Positions 44,023 through 52,245 of a stretch of 64,000 nucleotides of DNA are shown here, one piece after another; the stretch's first letter is position 1, and every line of letters begins with the position of its first letter. This DNA is from JADGHX01 sp037200125 (GTDB lineage Bacteria > Pseudomonadota > Gammaproteobacteria > Steroidobacterales > Steroidobacteraceae): NCBI GenBank assembly GCA_037200125.1, contig JBBCGS010000002.1, positions 806,001 through 870,000 of the forward strand, written 5' to 3'. Below the pieces are notes generated by a model. That model saw nothing but the letters and a program-made list of their open reading frames with translations, had not been told where the DNA came from and ran no database searches. A program made the position numbers and the translations under genes.

Positions 44023-45122
44023 CGGGTGCTGCGCGTGAATGTCTGGGCTCGAAGAATAAGACCGGGGGAGGCTCGATTCTGGGCCCCGCCGGCATCCAGT
44101 GTGTCACGCGCGCTCCCGGAACCGCCAGAGCTCGAGCTCGTCGCGGCCGCATGCGAATCCGAGGACCGAATCGCCGCCCAGCCCAGCACGAACAAGGCGA
44201 GCGCGCCGAGGATCACCGCGAGCACGAGCCCCATCCAGCGCCGCTCGGCAGACGTCCGCGCGACCCCACCCGAACGAATCGGCGATGCGTCCCCCGAATC
44301 GGAGATCGCTTCTGCAGCCGGTGCCCGGTGCGCTCCCGAGGCGGACAGCGAAGCCACCAGCTGCGCCCCGCGCGACCACACTTGCAGCTCGTTCACCGTA
44401 GGCCGGCTCCGCGCCCGACGATTCACGCTTCGCGCGACGACACCCCGAAACACCGGCGACAACTCCGGTGGCAACGACATCTCGCCCTCGTGGAGGCCCG
44501 ACGGCTCCTGTCGGGTAAGCGCCTCACACAGCGTAATGCCGAGCGCCCACACATCACTGGCCGCCGTCCGGGTGCCCTCGCCCGCTTCCGGCGGCGTGTA
44601 CGCGGACGTCACGCGACTCGTACGACCAGTCTCGCTGAAAGGACGAATCGTGTCGCTCGCGAGCCGGATCCGGTCCCCCACCACGAGCACATTCGAAGGC
44701 TTCAAGCGCCCCTGCACGAGCTTCCTTTCATGCAGGAAGGCCAGCGCGTCGAGCACGGGCTCCAGCATTTCCCGGGTTTCCTCTTCCGTGAGCGCGCGCC
44801 GCTCGAGCAGCTGCGCAAGGTTCTGGTCCGCGTAGTCCGTCACCACATACAGGAAGTGTCGCGCGCCGATCTGGCACTGGCCGGCATCGAAGATCTGAAT
44901 GAGCCGCGGATGGACCAGGGCGGCGGACGCCCGCCATCGCGCCAGTTGCAGCTGGGCGAGCGCCGGAACGGCGGGCACCAGCTTCAGTGCCAGCTCGTGG
45001 CGCGCGAGCTTCGCGGACTCCGTGAGGAAGACGACGCTGTGATTCGTCGCCCCCAGATAGCGAAGCAAAGGATACGCGCCGTTGATCGCATGCCCTTCCA
45101 GCTTGGCCCACACGTCGCTCAT
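44019..45122 (-). CDS. Membrane-anchored Ser/Thr kinase-like protein, probable pseudokinase
   Basis: 367 aa from ATG 45122 (a GTG at 45170 would add 16 residues). Residues 10-260 follow the protein-kinase fold: a degenerate glycine loop (YLGATNHSVVFL), the ATP lysine Lys47 (ALKLV), and PPE-AGEGTRTAASDVWALGITLCEAL in place of APE and subdomain IX. The catalytic HRDLKPSN reads QGRLKPSN (about 137-144), so the catalytic Asp is Arg; DFG reads SDT. Phosphotransfer should be lost or very weak. One membrane helix lies near the C-terminus (MGLVLAVILGALALFVLGWAA) with a Ser/Gly-rich tail beyond. It is the first gene of the sigma/FecR/receptor unit. Confidence 0.82.
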   Translation of the reverse strand: MSDVWAKLEGHAINGAYPLLRYLGATNHSVVFLTESAKLARHELALKLVPAVPALAQLQLARWRASAALVHPRLIQIFDAGQCQIGARHFLYVVTDYADQNLAQLLERRALTEEETREMLEPVLDALAFLHERKLVQGRLKPSNVLVVGDRIRLASDTIRPFSETGRTSRVTSAYTPPEAGEGTRTAASDVWALGITLCEALTRQEPSGLHEGEMSLPPELSPVFRGVVARSVNRRARSRPTVNELQVWSRGAQLVASLSASGAHRAPAAEAISDSGDASPIRSGGVARTSAERRWMGLVLAVILGALALFVLGWAAIRSSDSHAAATSSSSGGSGSARDTLDAGGAQNRASPGLILRAQTFTRSTR

Positions 45123-45488
45123 CGATTTGTCCGCTTTTCCGCATTCGGGCGCCGCGCCGGCGCCGGTCACCGCGACACTCTACAGCGACTCCGCCTCCCT
45201 GACGCGCCGTCGCCAGTTGCCGACGGGCGGTGCGGGAGCCGCCAGTTCCGCCCAGGACCGGTACACCCTCAAAGTGCCGGGCGGGCTCGCGTTCTCCGAG
45301 TTCACCAGCCGCCACAGGCGAACGACGCCAAATGCGGCGTCGCCTGCCGTCAGATCGCGAAGCAGGCGGATTACGTCTTTACGGAATATCCGAAGAGATA
45401 GCGTCGAGCGGGCAATACGGCTCCAGGAGCGAGCAGTGGGGGCCTTCACCGGAAGCCGCACGCCCGTCGACTTTTGCGCATCAGGTCG
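45123..45488. other. 366-bp intergenic region upstream of the pseudokinase
   Basis: Lies between the stop of the receptor at 45489 and the pseudokinase start. CGACGCC (45323-45329) and GGCGTCG (45336-45342) form a 7-bp stem with an AAATGC loop, a possible terminator for the upstream receptor. A 93-codon minus-strand frame (45180-45461) overlaps it but shows no family features. The promoter of the pseudokinase operon should be here; no clear -35/-10 pair was found. Confidence 0.45.
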
Positions 45489-48398
45489 TCAGAAGTTGAA
45501 CCTCACGCCGAGGTTGTAGCGACGACCATAGATATCGAACAGTCCCGTGTTCGTCTGCGTCGATCCTGTGAAACCCCATGTGGCAACCAGCGGCGGATCC
45601 TTGTCGAACAAGTTGGTCACGTTGAGATACGTCTGCCACGTGCCTTTGGAGGTCAGGTCTCCGCGGTAAGAGACCTCGAGGTTCGTCATCGCAAACGACG
45701 CGACGCCGTTGTCGTCGATATCGACGCCCTGGATGTACGTCGCATCGTAGGTGCCACTGTTGATGTAGCGCTCCTGCAGCGTCGCCGACAACGGCCCACG
45801 CTCGTATGTCAGGTACACGCTGCCCTGCCAGTCCGGCGAGCCGCCCTGCAGACCGGTCTGGCCGGCGCGATCCACTTTGGCTGCGCCAACCTGCGTGGTC
45901 GACAGCTCCTTCACATAGCTTGCGAGAAGGCGCGTGCGAATGCGCTCGTTGCCACCAAACCAGCTGACCGGCCGCGCATACGAAAACTCGAAGTCGGCGC
46001 CTTTCGCCCGGGCCTGTGCGGTGTTGATGAACGTGTTGGTGATCACCGAGATCTTCCCATCGCTGCCGCGCTCGATGTAGTTGCACAGCTGCGTCGCGCC
46101 CAATCGGCACTGGTCGACGATCGTCTGCGCGCCAAGCTGCCCGATCGCATCGGCGATCTTGACGTCGAACGCGTCGATCGACGCGGCGAAGCCTTCCAGC
46201 CACGAGGGTTGGTAGACGACTCCAAACGTGAGGGTATCGGCCTGCTCCGGATCGACGTTCGGATTGCCGTCGGCGATCACGCTGACGGCGTACTGCACGG
46301 ACGAACCCGACTGCGGATCGACCACGTTGCCCGGGCCGCGCGAGGTGTCGAAGCGCTCGGAGAGCGTACCCGCACGCACGTCGCGCGACCGCGTGAGGCG
46401 GAAGCGCACGTCGGTGTTGAGCGACCAGTCGACGCCGGCTTTCCAGGCCCACATGCCGCCGCTGCCTTCGTAATCCGCGTAGCGCACGGCCGTGTTCAGG
46501 TTCAGCGCACGCGCAAAGGGCTTGTCGTCGAGCAACGGGAACTGCATCTCGGTGAAAGCTTCCTTCACCTTGTACCCGCCGCTCGGAGCGGCGGAAGGCC
46601 CGCGCTCGAAGATGTTCGAGTTGCCGGAGTAGACCGCCGGCAGGCCGCGATAGCCGAGCGCGGTCGCCTGGGCGCTGGTCGGCATGTCGAGCGCGTGCAG
46701 CTCGACGGGGTACACCGCCTGGGTGAACGATTCCTCGCGCCACGCCGCGCCCACGGCCATCGTCACAGGTCCCGCCCAGTCGTTGAAGGGCGAGCCGGAG
46801 ATCGCCACGTCCGCCACGTTCTCCTCAACGATCTGTTTCTGCGAGATGTCTTGCGTGATCCAGTCGATCGCCCCCTGCGAGGGCGAGCCCACACCGAAGA
46901 GGTTGAGCGGCACGCAGCCGTTGCCAGGAGTCGTCAGTGACGACCTGCACACGACGTTGCCGGAGACGGGGTCCTTCACCGCATCGATCGCCTGGTAGAT
47001 GCGATCGAGACGAATCGCATTGTCCATGTTGATGTTGGAGTCGGTGCGGCCGTACTGGTAGTAGCCGTCCAGCTTCCAATCGCCGATGTCCATCTTCAGG
47101 CCGGTGGTGACCGACTTCAGGATGTTCTCCTGCTCGATCGCCTTGCTGGCGCCGTAGTCGAGGTCCCCGGCGCGACCCAGCGTGAAGGAGGAATTGACCG
47201 GCATCTTCGCGGCCACGTCGGCCGGAAGATACGCGTTGTTCCAATAGATCGTCGGCGCCCAGGTCTGGAACTGGCCGCCCGACGGCGGCGACAGGTACGA
47301 CGTATCGCCCATGCCATACAGGCCCTGCACGAACACCGAGGCGTGATCCGTCAGATCGAACGTGAGGTGCGCAAACGCGCTGCCGCGCGAAGTGTCCGGC
47401 GTGAAGTAGTTGTACCAGGCGAGGTCCTGACCATCGCCCCCCACTTGCGCCGACGTCGTGAAGTCGGTGCCCCTCGCGAAGGGCGCGTTCACACCGCCCG
47501 GCAGGAACTGCGTGTACTGGAGGGTCGACGACGCGCCACCCTGAACAGCGGTGATGAGTCCGCCCTCAGTGAACTGCGTCGAACGCAGGTTGGAGCGCGT
47601 AATGCGCGCCGGCGTGCCCGCTGGCCTCGTGGCCGGGAGCGTGATGAGGCCCTGGCTCTGCTGCCAGTCGCGCCGCGTGGGATCCGTGATCGGATCGGCG
47701 CTGTAGTAGTCGACCGAGCCGATCAGGTGCATGCGCTCGCCGATCGCCGTGCCGCCCGCGAGCGATACCGTGTAATTCTTGTTGTCGCCGAGCTCCGTCA
47801 CGCCACCCTGGATGTCCGACTTGAGGCCTTCGAACTTGTCATCGAGGATGAAATTGACGACACCGCTCACCGCATCGGAGCCGTACGCGGCGGATGCGCC
47901 GCCGGTCACGACTTCCACGCTCTTGACGAGCGAGTCCGGCAGCAGGTTCACGTCCAGCGTGCCCTTGCGAGTGGACGCGACGACGCGCCGGCCGTCGAGC
48001 AGCACGAGCGTGCGGTTCTGGCCAACACCGCGCAGGTTGAGAATGCTGGCACCGGACGCGCCCGTCCATCCGGCCGACGGCGCGCCCTCGGGTACCGCGC
48101 TATTCGTGAACTGCGGCAGCTGCGTGATGGCCGCGGCGAGCGTCGTCGGCGCCATCACATGCAGGTCATCCGCACTGAGCGACGTGACGGGCGTCGGCGT
48201 CGTCATGCCACTGACCTGAATGCGTGAGCCGGTCACGTGAATTTCCTCCATCACCGGTGTCGGGCTGGTCTCCGCAGACTCCTGTGCGAAAGCGCTTCCG
48301 CCGACGCCGAGCGCCAGCACGCACGCGCCCGCTCTCAACGCGCGAGACTGTGTGGCGGCCCGCAATAGGCCTGCCACGGTTTTATCTACCTTGGTCAT
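45489..48398 (-). CDS. TonB-dependent outer-membrane receptor (no STN domain)
   Basis: 969 aa. Signal peptide (ACVLALGVGGSAFAQ), TonB-box-like VMEEIHVTGSRIQVSG, plug motifs NLRGVGQNRTLVLLDGRRVVAS and VTGGASAAYGSDAVSGVVNFIL, and a barrel ending RRYNLGVRFNF. Very similar to 39014-42337 in plug and C-terminus (compare AIGQLGAQTIVDQC with AIGQLGPQAIIDSC), so the two are duplicates that differ by gain or loss of STN. It follows the ankyrin gene of the second DUF1592 cassette by 45 bases and may be part of that operon, supplying the outer-membrane import step. Confidence 0.93.
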   Translation of the reverse strand: MTKVDKTVAGLLRAATQSRALRAGACVLALGVGGSAFAQESAETSPTPVMEEIHVTGSRIQVSGMTTPTPVTSLSADDLHVMAPTTLAAAITQLPQFTNSAVPEGAPSAGWTGASGASILNLRGVGQNRTLVLLDGRRVVASTRKGTLDVNLLPDSLVKSVEVVTGGASAAYGSDAVSGVVNFILDDKFEGLKSDIQGGVTELGDNKNYTVSLAGGTAIGERMHLIGSVDYYSADPITDPTRRDWQQSQGLITLPATRPAGTPARITRSNLRSTQFTEGGLITAVQGGASSTLQYTQFLPGGVNAPFARGTDFTTSAQVGGDGQDLAWYNYFTPDTSRGSAFAHLTFDLTDHASVFVQGLYGMGDTSYLSPPSGGQFQTWAPTIYWNNAYLPADVAAKMPVNSSFTLGRAGDLDYGASKAIEQENILKSVTTGLKMDIGDWKLDGYYQYGRTDSNINMDNAIRLDRIYQAIDAVKDPVSGNVVCRSSLTTPGNGCVPLNLFGVGSPSQGAIDWITQDISQKQIVEENVADVAISGSPFNDWAGPVTMAVGAAWREESFTQAVYPVELHALDMPTSAQATALGYRGLPAVYSGNSNIFERGPSAAPSGGYKVKEAFTEMQFPLLDDKPFARALNLNTAVRYADYEGSGGMWAWKAGVDWSLNTDVRFRLTRSRDVRAGTLSERFDTSRGPGNVVDPQSGSSVQYAVSVIADGNPNVDPEQADTLTFGVVYQPSWLEGFAASIDAFDVKIADAIGQLGAQTIVDQCRLGATQLCNYIERGSDGKISVITNTFINTAQARAKGADFEFSYARPVSWFGGNERIRTRLLASYVKELSTTQVGAAKVDRAGQTGLQGGSPDWQGSVYLTYERGPLSATLQERYINSGTYDATYIQGVDIDDNGVASFAMTNLEVSYRGDLTSKGTWQTYLNVTNLFDKDPPLVATWGFTGSTQTNTGLFDIYGRRYNLGVRFNF

Positions 48399-48443
48399 GA
48401 TTCCCCCTGCTCGTTCGAAAAACAGTAAATGGATTGGTGAGAA

Positions 48444-50009
48444 CTACCCGCCCTGTAGTTTTGTTAGCAAAGCGATAGTCCTGGGCTTCGCTTCCGGTGG
48501 GTGGGTGGCGAGGAATACACCTTTCGCCCAGGTCATCGGAGTACGACCCTGCTTGTCGGCGACGTCCAGTCGCGCGCCCTTCTCCACCAGAAATCGGATG
48601 ATGTCGTCGGCGCCGCGATTGGCGGCGCCATGAATGGCCTGCAGCCCCATGTCGTTCGTCGCATTCACATCGTTGCCGAGGGATTGCGCGAGCTTCGCGG
48701 CTTCGAGCAGTTGCCCAGGGCCTTCGTCGTAGGTCTGCGAGACCGTCCAGTTCACACCGGCCGCCGCCATGAGCGGCGTCGTGCCGTTGAACGTGTTGAT
48801 GTTGGGGTCCGCGTGGTATTCGAGGAGCAGGCGCATGGTCTTCACGTCGCCTGAGAGTGCGGCACGCAGGAACGGCGTCTGGCCGGTGAAATCGACCCAG
48901 GAGAGCGAGCCGAGACGCGTGATCCAGCGGCGCTGGGGCGGGGACTCTTTCGTGCGGGCGTTGGGGTCCGCGCCCTTGTCGAGCAGCAGCTTGACGAGCG
49001 CGAACGCCGATTCGCGATCGATGCCGTTGTCGTGGCTCGGGCCGGCGACGTCGATATTGCGCAGGTCGACGGCGGCCCACAGCGGTGTTTCGCCGTACCA
49101 GTCGGAGACCCTTACGTTCGCGCCGCGCGCGATCAGCATCCGCGCCAGCGGCACATTGCCGTTCAGCACCGCCATCAGCAGCGGGGTTACGCCGTCGGCG
49201 TCGGCTTTCTCGATGCTCGCGCCCGCGTCCAGCAGCAGCTTCGCGACATCGTCGTGGCCTTCGCGCGTAGCGTAGAGAAGCGGAGTTTTCGCGCCGGGCG
49301 TCGGGTCGCGCTCGCCGCGCTCGGGCCAGCCTCCGCGGACGATACCCGCGCCTTTCGAGCCGCTGTTCGAGCCCGGCGTGCGGAATTTCGGCGTTTCGCC
49401 CGTGCGCGTCTGGGCGTCGACCTTTGCGCCGTGTTTGATCAGCAGGCTGACGATCGGCGCGTAGCCCGCGCGTGCGGCGACCATCAACGGCGTCTGGTGA
49501 TACTCGGGATCGGCTGCGTCCACCGCAGCGCGCTTATCGAGCAGCGCTTTGACGATGTCGAGGTTGCCGACTCGCGCCGCCATCATGAGACAGCTCTCGC
49601 CTGTCGTGTCGGCGGAGTTCGGATCGGCATGCTCGGCGAGCAGCAGCTTCACCATCACGACGTCGCCGTTGTTGATGGCGAGATGAAGCGGGCGGACGCC
49701 GTAGCGATTGCTCAGGTCGGCCTTCGCGCCGGCTTTGATCAGCAGGCGCGCCGTTTCGACGTCCTGCATGCGCACGATCCAGTGGAGCGCCGGTGTGCCG
49801 TCGGCGCTTGGAGCGTTCACGTCGACGCGACGTTTGACGAGCGCGCGCACCGCTTCGATGTCGCCGCGCTCGGCAATGTCGCCGATGCCTTGCACAGAAC
49901 CATGGCCAGGACCCGGCGCCGACGCGCCCGCGCTGCTTTGAGCCTGCGCAATCGCGCAGGCCAGCGCCATCAGCGACAGTGTCGCAAGAACTCCCCCCCT
50001 CACGCGCAT
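48444..50009 (-). CDS. Exported ankyrin-repeat protein (second cassette)
   Basis: 521 aa. Signal peptide (VLATLSLMALACAIAQAQ). About ten ankyrin units follow, for example DGTPALHWIVRMQDVETARLLIKAGAKAD, TTGESCLMMAARVGNLDIVKALLDKRAAVD and KTPLLYATREGHDDVAKLLLDAGAS. A linker with GSNSGSKGAGIVRGGWPERGE interrupts the array at the same place as in the paralogue at 3560-5257. Starts 2 bases after the DUF1552 stop. Confidence 0.9.
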   Translation of the reverse strand: MRVRGGVLATLSLMALACAIAQAQSSAGASAPGPGHGSVQGIGDIAERGDIEAVRALVKRRVDVNAPSADGTPALHWIVRMQDVETARLLIKAGAKADLSNRYGVRPLHLAINNGDVVMVKLLLAEHADPNSADTTGESCLMMAARVGNLDIVKALLDKRAAVDAADPEYHQTPLMVAARAGYAPIVSLLIKHGAKVDAQTRTGETPKFRTPGSNSGSKGAGIVRGGWPERGERDPTPGAKTPLLYATREGHDDVAKLLLDAGASIEKADADGVTPLLMAVLNGNVPLARMLIARGANVRVSDWYGETPLWAAVDLRNIDVAGPSHDNGIDRESAFALVKLLLDKGADPNARTKESPPQRRWITRLGSLSWVDFTGQTPFLRAALSGDVKTMRLLLEYHADPNINTFNGTTPLMAAAGVNWTVSQTYDEGPGQLLEAAKLAQSLGNDVNATNDMGLQAIHGAANRGADDIIRFLVEKGARLDVADKQGRTPMTWAKGVFLATHPPEAKPRTIALLTKLQGG

Positions 50010-50011
50010 CG

Positions 50012-51337
50012 TCAGATCTCCACGGCGCCCGTGCTATCGCCGAACGCCTGGTCCGGCACGCCCAGTTTTTCCAGCATCGCGAGCAGCAGGTTCGACAGCG
50101 GCGCCTTCGAGGCCAGCTTGATGTGCCGACCGCCTTGAAGCTTTCCGGAAGCGCCGCCCGCCAACACGATCGGCAACGGATCGTGATCGTGCTGGTTACT
50201 GTTGCTCATGCCGCTGCCGTACATCGCGATCGAATGATCGAGCAGCGTGCCGTCTCCGTCCGGCGTTTCCTTCAGCTTCTGCACCAGGTACGCGAACATC
50301 TTCACGTGGTACTGATTGAGCTGGGCCAGCTTCGTGATGTTGTCCGCGACGTTCGAGTGATGCGAAAGGTTGTGGAAGGGGTCGCGAATACCGCTCGCGG
50401 GATACACCGCGTTGCTCACTTCCTTCGCAAGCATCAGTGTCGTCACACGTGTGACGTCGGCCTGCCAGGCGAGCACTTGCAGATCGAACATCAACTTGAT
50501 GTGCGCGTCGAAGTCGTCAGGAATTCCGCTCGGCGCGGTCGGAAGCTTCAGGCCCTGCGGCACCTGCTGAGCGGCGAGCGCGATGCGCCGCTCGACTTCG
50601 CGCACGTCCGTGAGATACCGGTCGAGGCGTGTGCGATCACTCGCCGGCAGCTTCTTCTGCAGGCCCGCGACCTCACCCGTGATCGAATCGAGCAGGCTGC
50701 GTGCTTCCTCGCGTCGCGCGGCGCGCTCGGCGGCAGTGCTGCCGTCGCCGAACAGCCGCTCGAACACGACCTGCGGATTGTTCTCCATCGGCAGCGGCGA
50801 CTTCGGCGTCTGCCACGCGATGGTGTTTCGATAAGCGCATGAAAGGCCGGCTCCGCAGCTGAGGCCGCCGTCTTCGATCGACAGCTCCAGCGACGGCAAC
50901 GGCGTGTCCTGCGCGATGTGCTTGGCCGCGACCTGATCGGCGCTGACGCCCAGCTCCGCCTCCGACCCCGTGCCCGGCTTGGCGCCGGTGAGGTACACGG
51001 CGGACGAGCGCGTGTGATTCGCACCGGCCGATGCGTCCTGCCCATAAGCATTCGGCAGATAGAGCCCGCTGACGACGTTGATCCGCTCGCGAAACGGCTC
51101 GAGCGGCTTCAGCGTCTCCGGAAACTCGAAGCCGGTGCCCACCTGCGCGGGCATCCACTTGCTCATCACCGCCCCGTGCGGGACGTAGATGCACGCGAGG
51201 CGGGAACGCGGCTGCGCATTGGCAGCGCGCGCAACGCCGGCGGGGATCATCGAATCCAGCAGCGGCAACGCCAGCATCGCGCCGGCGCCGCGCAGGACCG
51301 CGCGCCGCGAGAGATGCCGTTTCGTCAGGAAGTTCAT
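50012..51337 (-). CDS. DUF1552 (HXXSHH) Tat-exported protein (second cassette)
   Basis: 441 aa from ATG 51337, chosen because AAAGGAG lies 9 bases before it; an ATG at 51361 overlapping the VOC stop is the alternative. Twin-arginine signal SRRAVLRGAGAMLALPLLDSMIPAGVARA is nearly the same as in 2208-3560. The HXXSHH motif is HNLSHH. Other shared blocks: SADQVAAKHIAQDTPLPSLELSIED, LSCAYRNTIAWQ and KETPDGDGTLLDHSIAMYGSGMSNSNQH. Role unknown; coupled to VOC, ankyrin and DUF1592 genes. Confidence 0.9.
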   Translation of the reverse strand: MNFLTKRHLSRRAVLRGAGAMLALPLLDSMIPAGVARAANAQPRSRLACIYVPHGAVMSKWMPAQVGTGFEFPETLKPLEPFRERINVVSGLYLPNAYGQDASAGANHTRSSAVYLTGAKPGTGSEAELGVSADQVAAKHIAQDTPLPSLELSIEDGGLSCGAGLSCAYRNTIAWQTPKSPLPMENNPQVVFERLFGDGSTAAERAARREEARSLLDSITGEVAGLQKKLPASDRTRLDRYLTDVREVERRIALAAQQVPQGLKLPTAPSGIPDDFDAHIKLMFDLQVLAWQADVTRVTTLMLAKEVSNAVYPASGIRDPFHNLSHHSNVADNITKLAQLNQYHVKMFAYLVQKLKETPDGDGTLLDHSIAMYGSGMSNSNQHDHDPLPIVLAGGASGKLQGGRHIKLASKAPLSNLLLAMLEKLGVPDQAFGDSTGAVEI

Positions 51338-51357
51338 TGTGCGTGGCTCCTTTCGAC

Positions 51358-52245
51358 TCAAGCGGGCAACAGCTCGATGCCGAGACCGATCGGATCGCGC
51401 AAACGAAGCGCGCCCTTCGACGCGCCCTTCTCCAGCGTGGCGCCCATCTTCGTCAGCTCCTTGCCGACGGCACCGGCATCGAACTTGTTCACCTTGATGC
51501 CGATACGGTTCACGCGCGGCTCCTCGCCCGCGCTCGACGCCTCGATCACGAGGCGCGTTCCGGAAATCTCGAATGCCGCGGCCCGGTGCGAGCTGTGCGC
51601 TTCCTTGCCGAAAAACCGCCGATAGAACACGAGAGACTTCTCGACATCCGGCACGTGCAGAACGACTTCGTGCAGGCCGATCGGCTTCACGAGCGCGTCG
51701 CCTTCGACGATGCGGCCGGCGGGTTCGGTGGATTTGGCGAGCCCGCCCGGCACGCCGAGCAACTGCAGCCCGATGGCATCGGGGTCGGGAATGATTCCGT
51801 AACGCCCGGCCGGCAGGCCCTTCGCCTTCAACTCCTCCGCCATGGCCGGCGCGTTGTAGTCCGTGACGAGCGCGCAGAAGTGATCGAAGAACGCCTTCGG
51901 CTGATTCGCGCGCGTGCCCAGCGCCAGATAGCCAACACCCAGCGTCACGTAGTAACGCAGCGGCGGTTCTTTTTCCTTGTACAGCTCGGGATTGAAGAGG
52001 CGCCCGTAGAACTTGCCGGCGGCTTCGACATCCGGCACGACGGTGCCCATGTGTTCGAGGCCCGTCGTCTTCAGCGGCAGCTGCGGAGCGGATGGCGCGG
52101 CACCCGAAGCGGGCCCGGCGCCGGCACCCTGCGCGCTCACCAACGAAGGAACGATCGGCAGCAACGCCGCCAGCCCGAGGCCCCGCAGCATCGTCCGGCG
52201 CGACAGCTCCGCGCTAGCGGCCGGCGGTCTGAGTTTTCTTTTCAT
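51358..52245 (-). CDS. Exported VOC (glyoxalase/dioxygenase-fold) protein
   Basis: 295 aa. A Tat-type signal (SRRTMLRGLGLAALLPIVPSLVSAQ) is followed by two VOC units: GLEHMGTVVPDVEAAGKFYGRLF (about residues 62-85) and GLHEVVLHVPDVEKSLVFYRRFF (about 185-207), with EISGTRLVIEAS and DPIGLGIELLPA in the second. VOC proteins use a metal for isomerase or dioxygenase chemistry, or just bind ligands; likely metal ligands are the His of each LHEV/LEHM and the late Glu. The start overlaps the DUF1592 stop by 32 bases. This gene is missing from the first cassette. Confidence 0.87.
   Translation of the reverse strand: MKRKLRPPAASAELSRRTMLRGLGLAALLPIVPSLVSAQGAGAGPASGAAPSAPQLPLKTTGLEHMGTVVPDVEAAGKFYGRLFNPELYKEKEPPLRYYVTLGVGYLALGTRANQPKAFFDHFCALVTDYNAPAMAEELKAKGLPAGRYGIIPDPDAIGLQLLGVPGGLAKSTEPAGRIVEGDALVKPIGLHEVVLHVPDVEKSLVFYRRFFGKEAHSSHRAAAFEISGTRLVIEASSAGEEPRVNRIGIKVNKFDAGAVGKELTKMGATLEKGASKGALRLRDPIGLGIELLPA

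Noticed and set aside
45180..45461. 93-codon minus-strand frame in the gap before the pseudokinase
   Set aside because: No homology features, no ribosome site, and it contains a hairpin; kept as intergenic.
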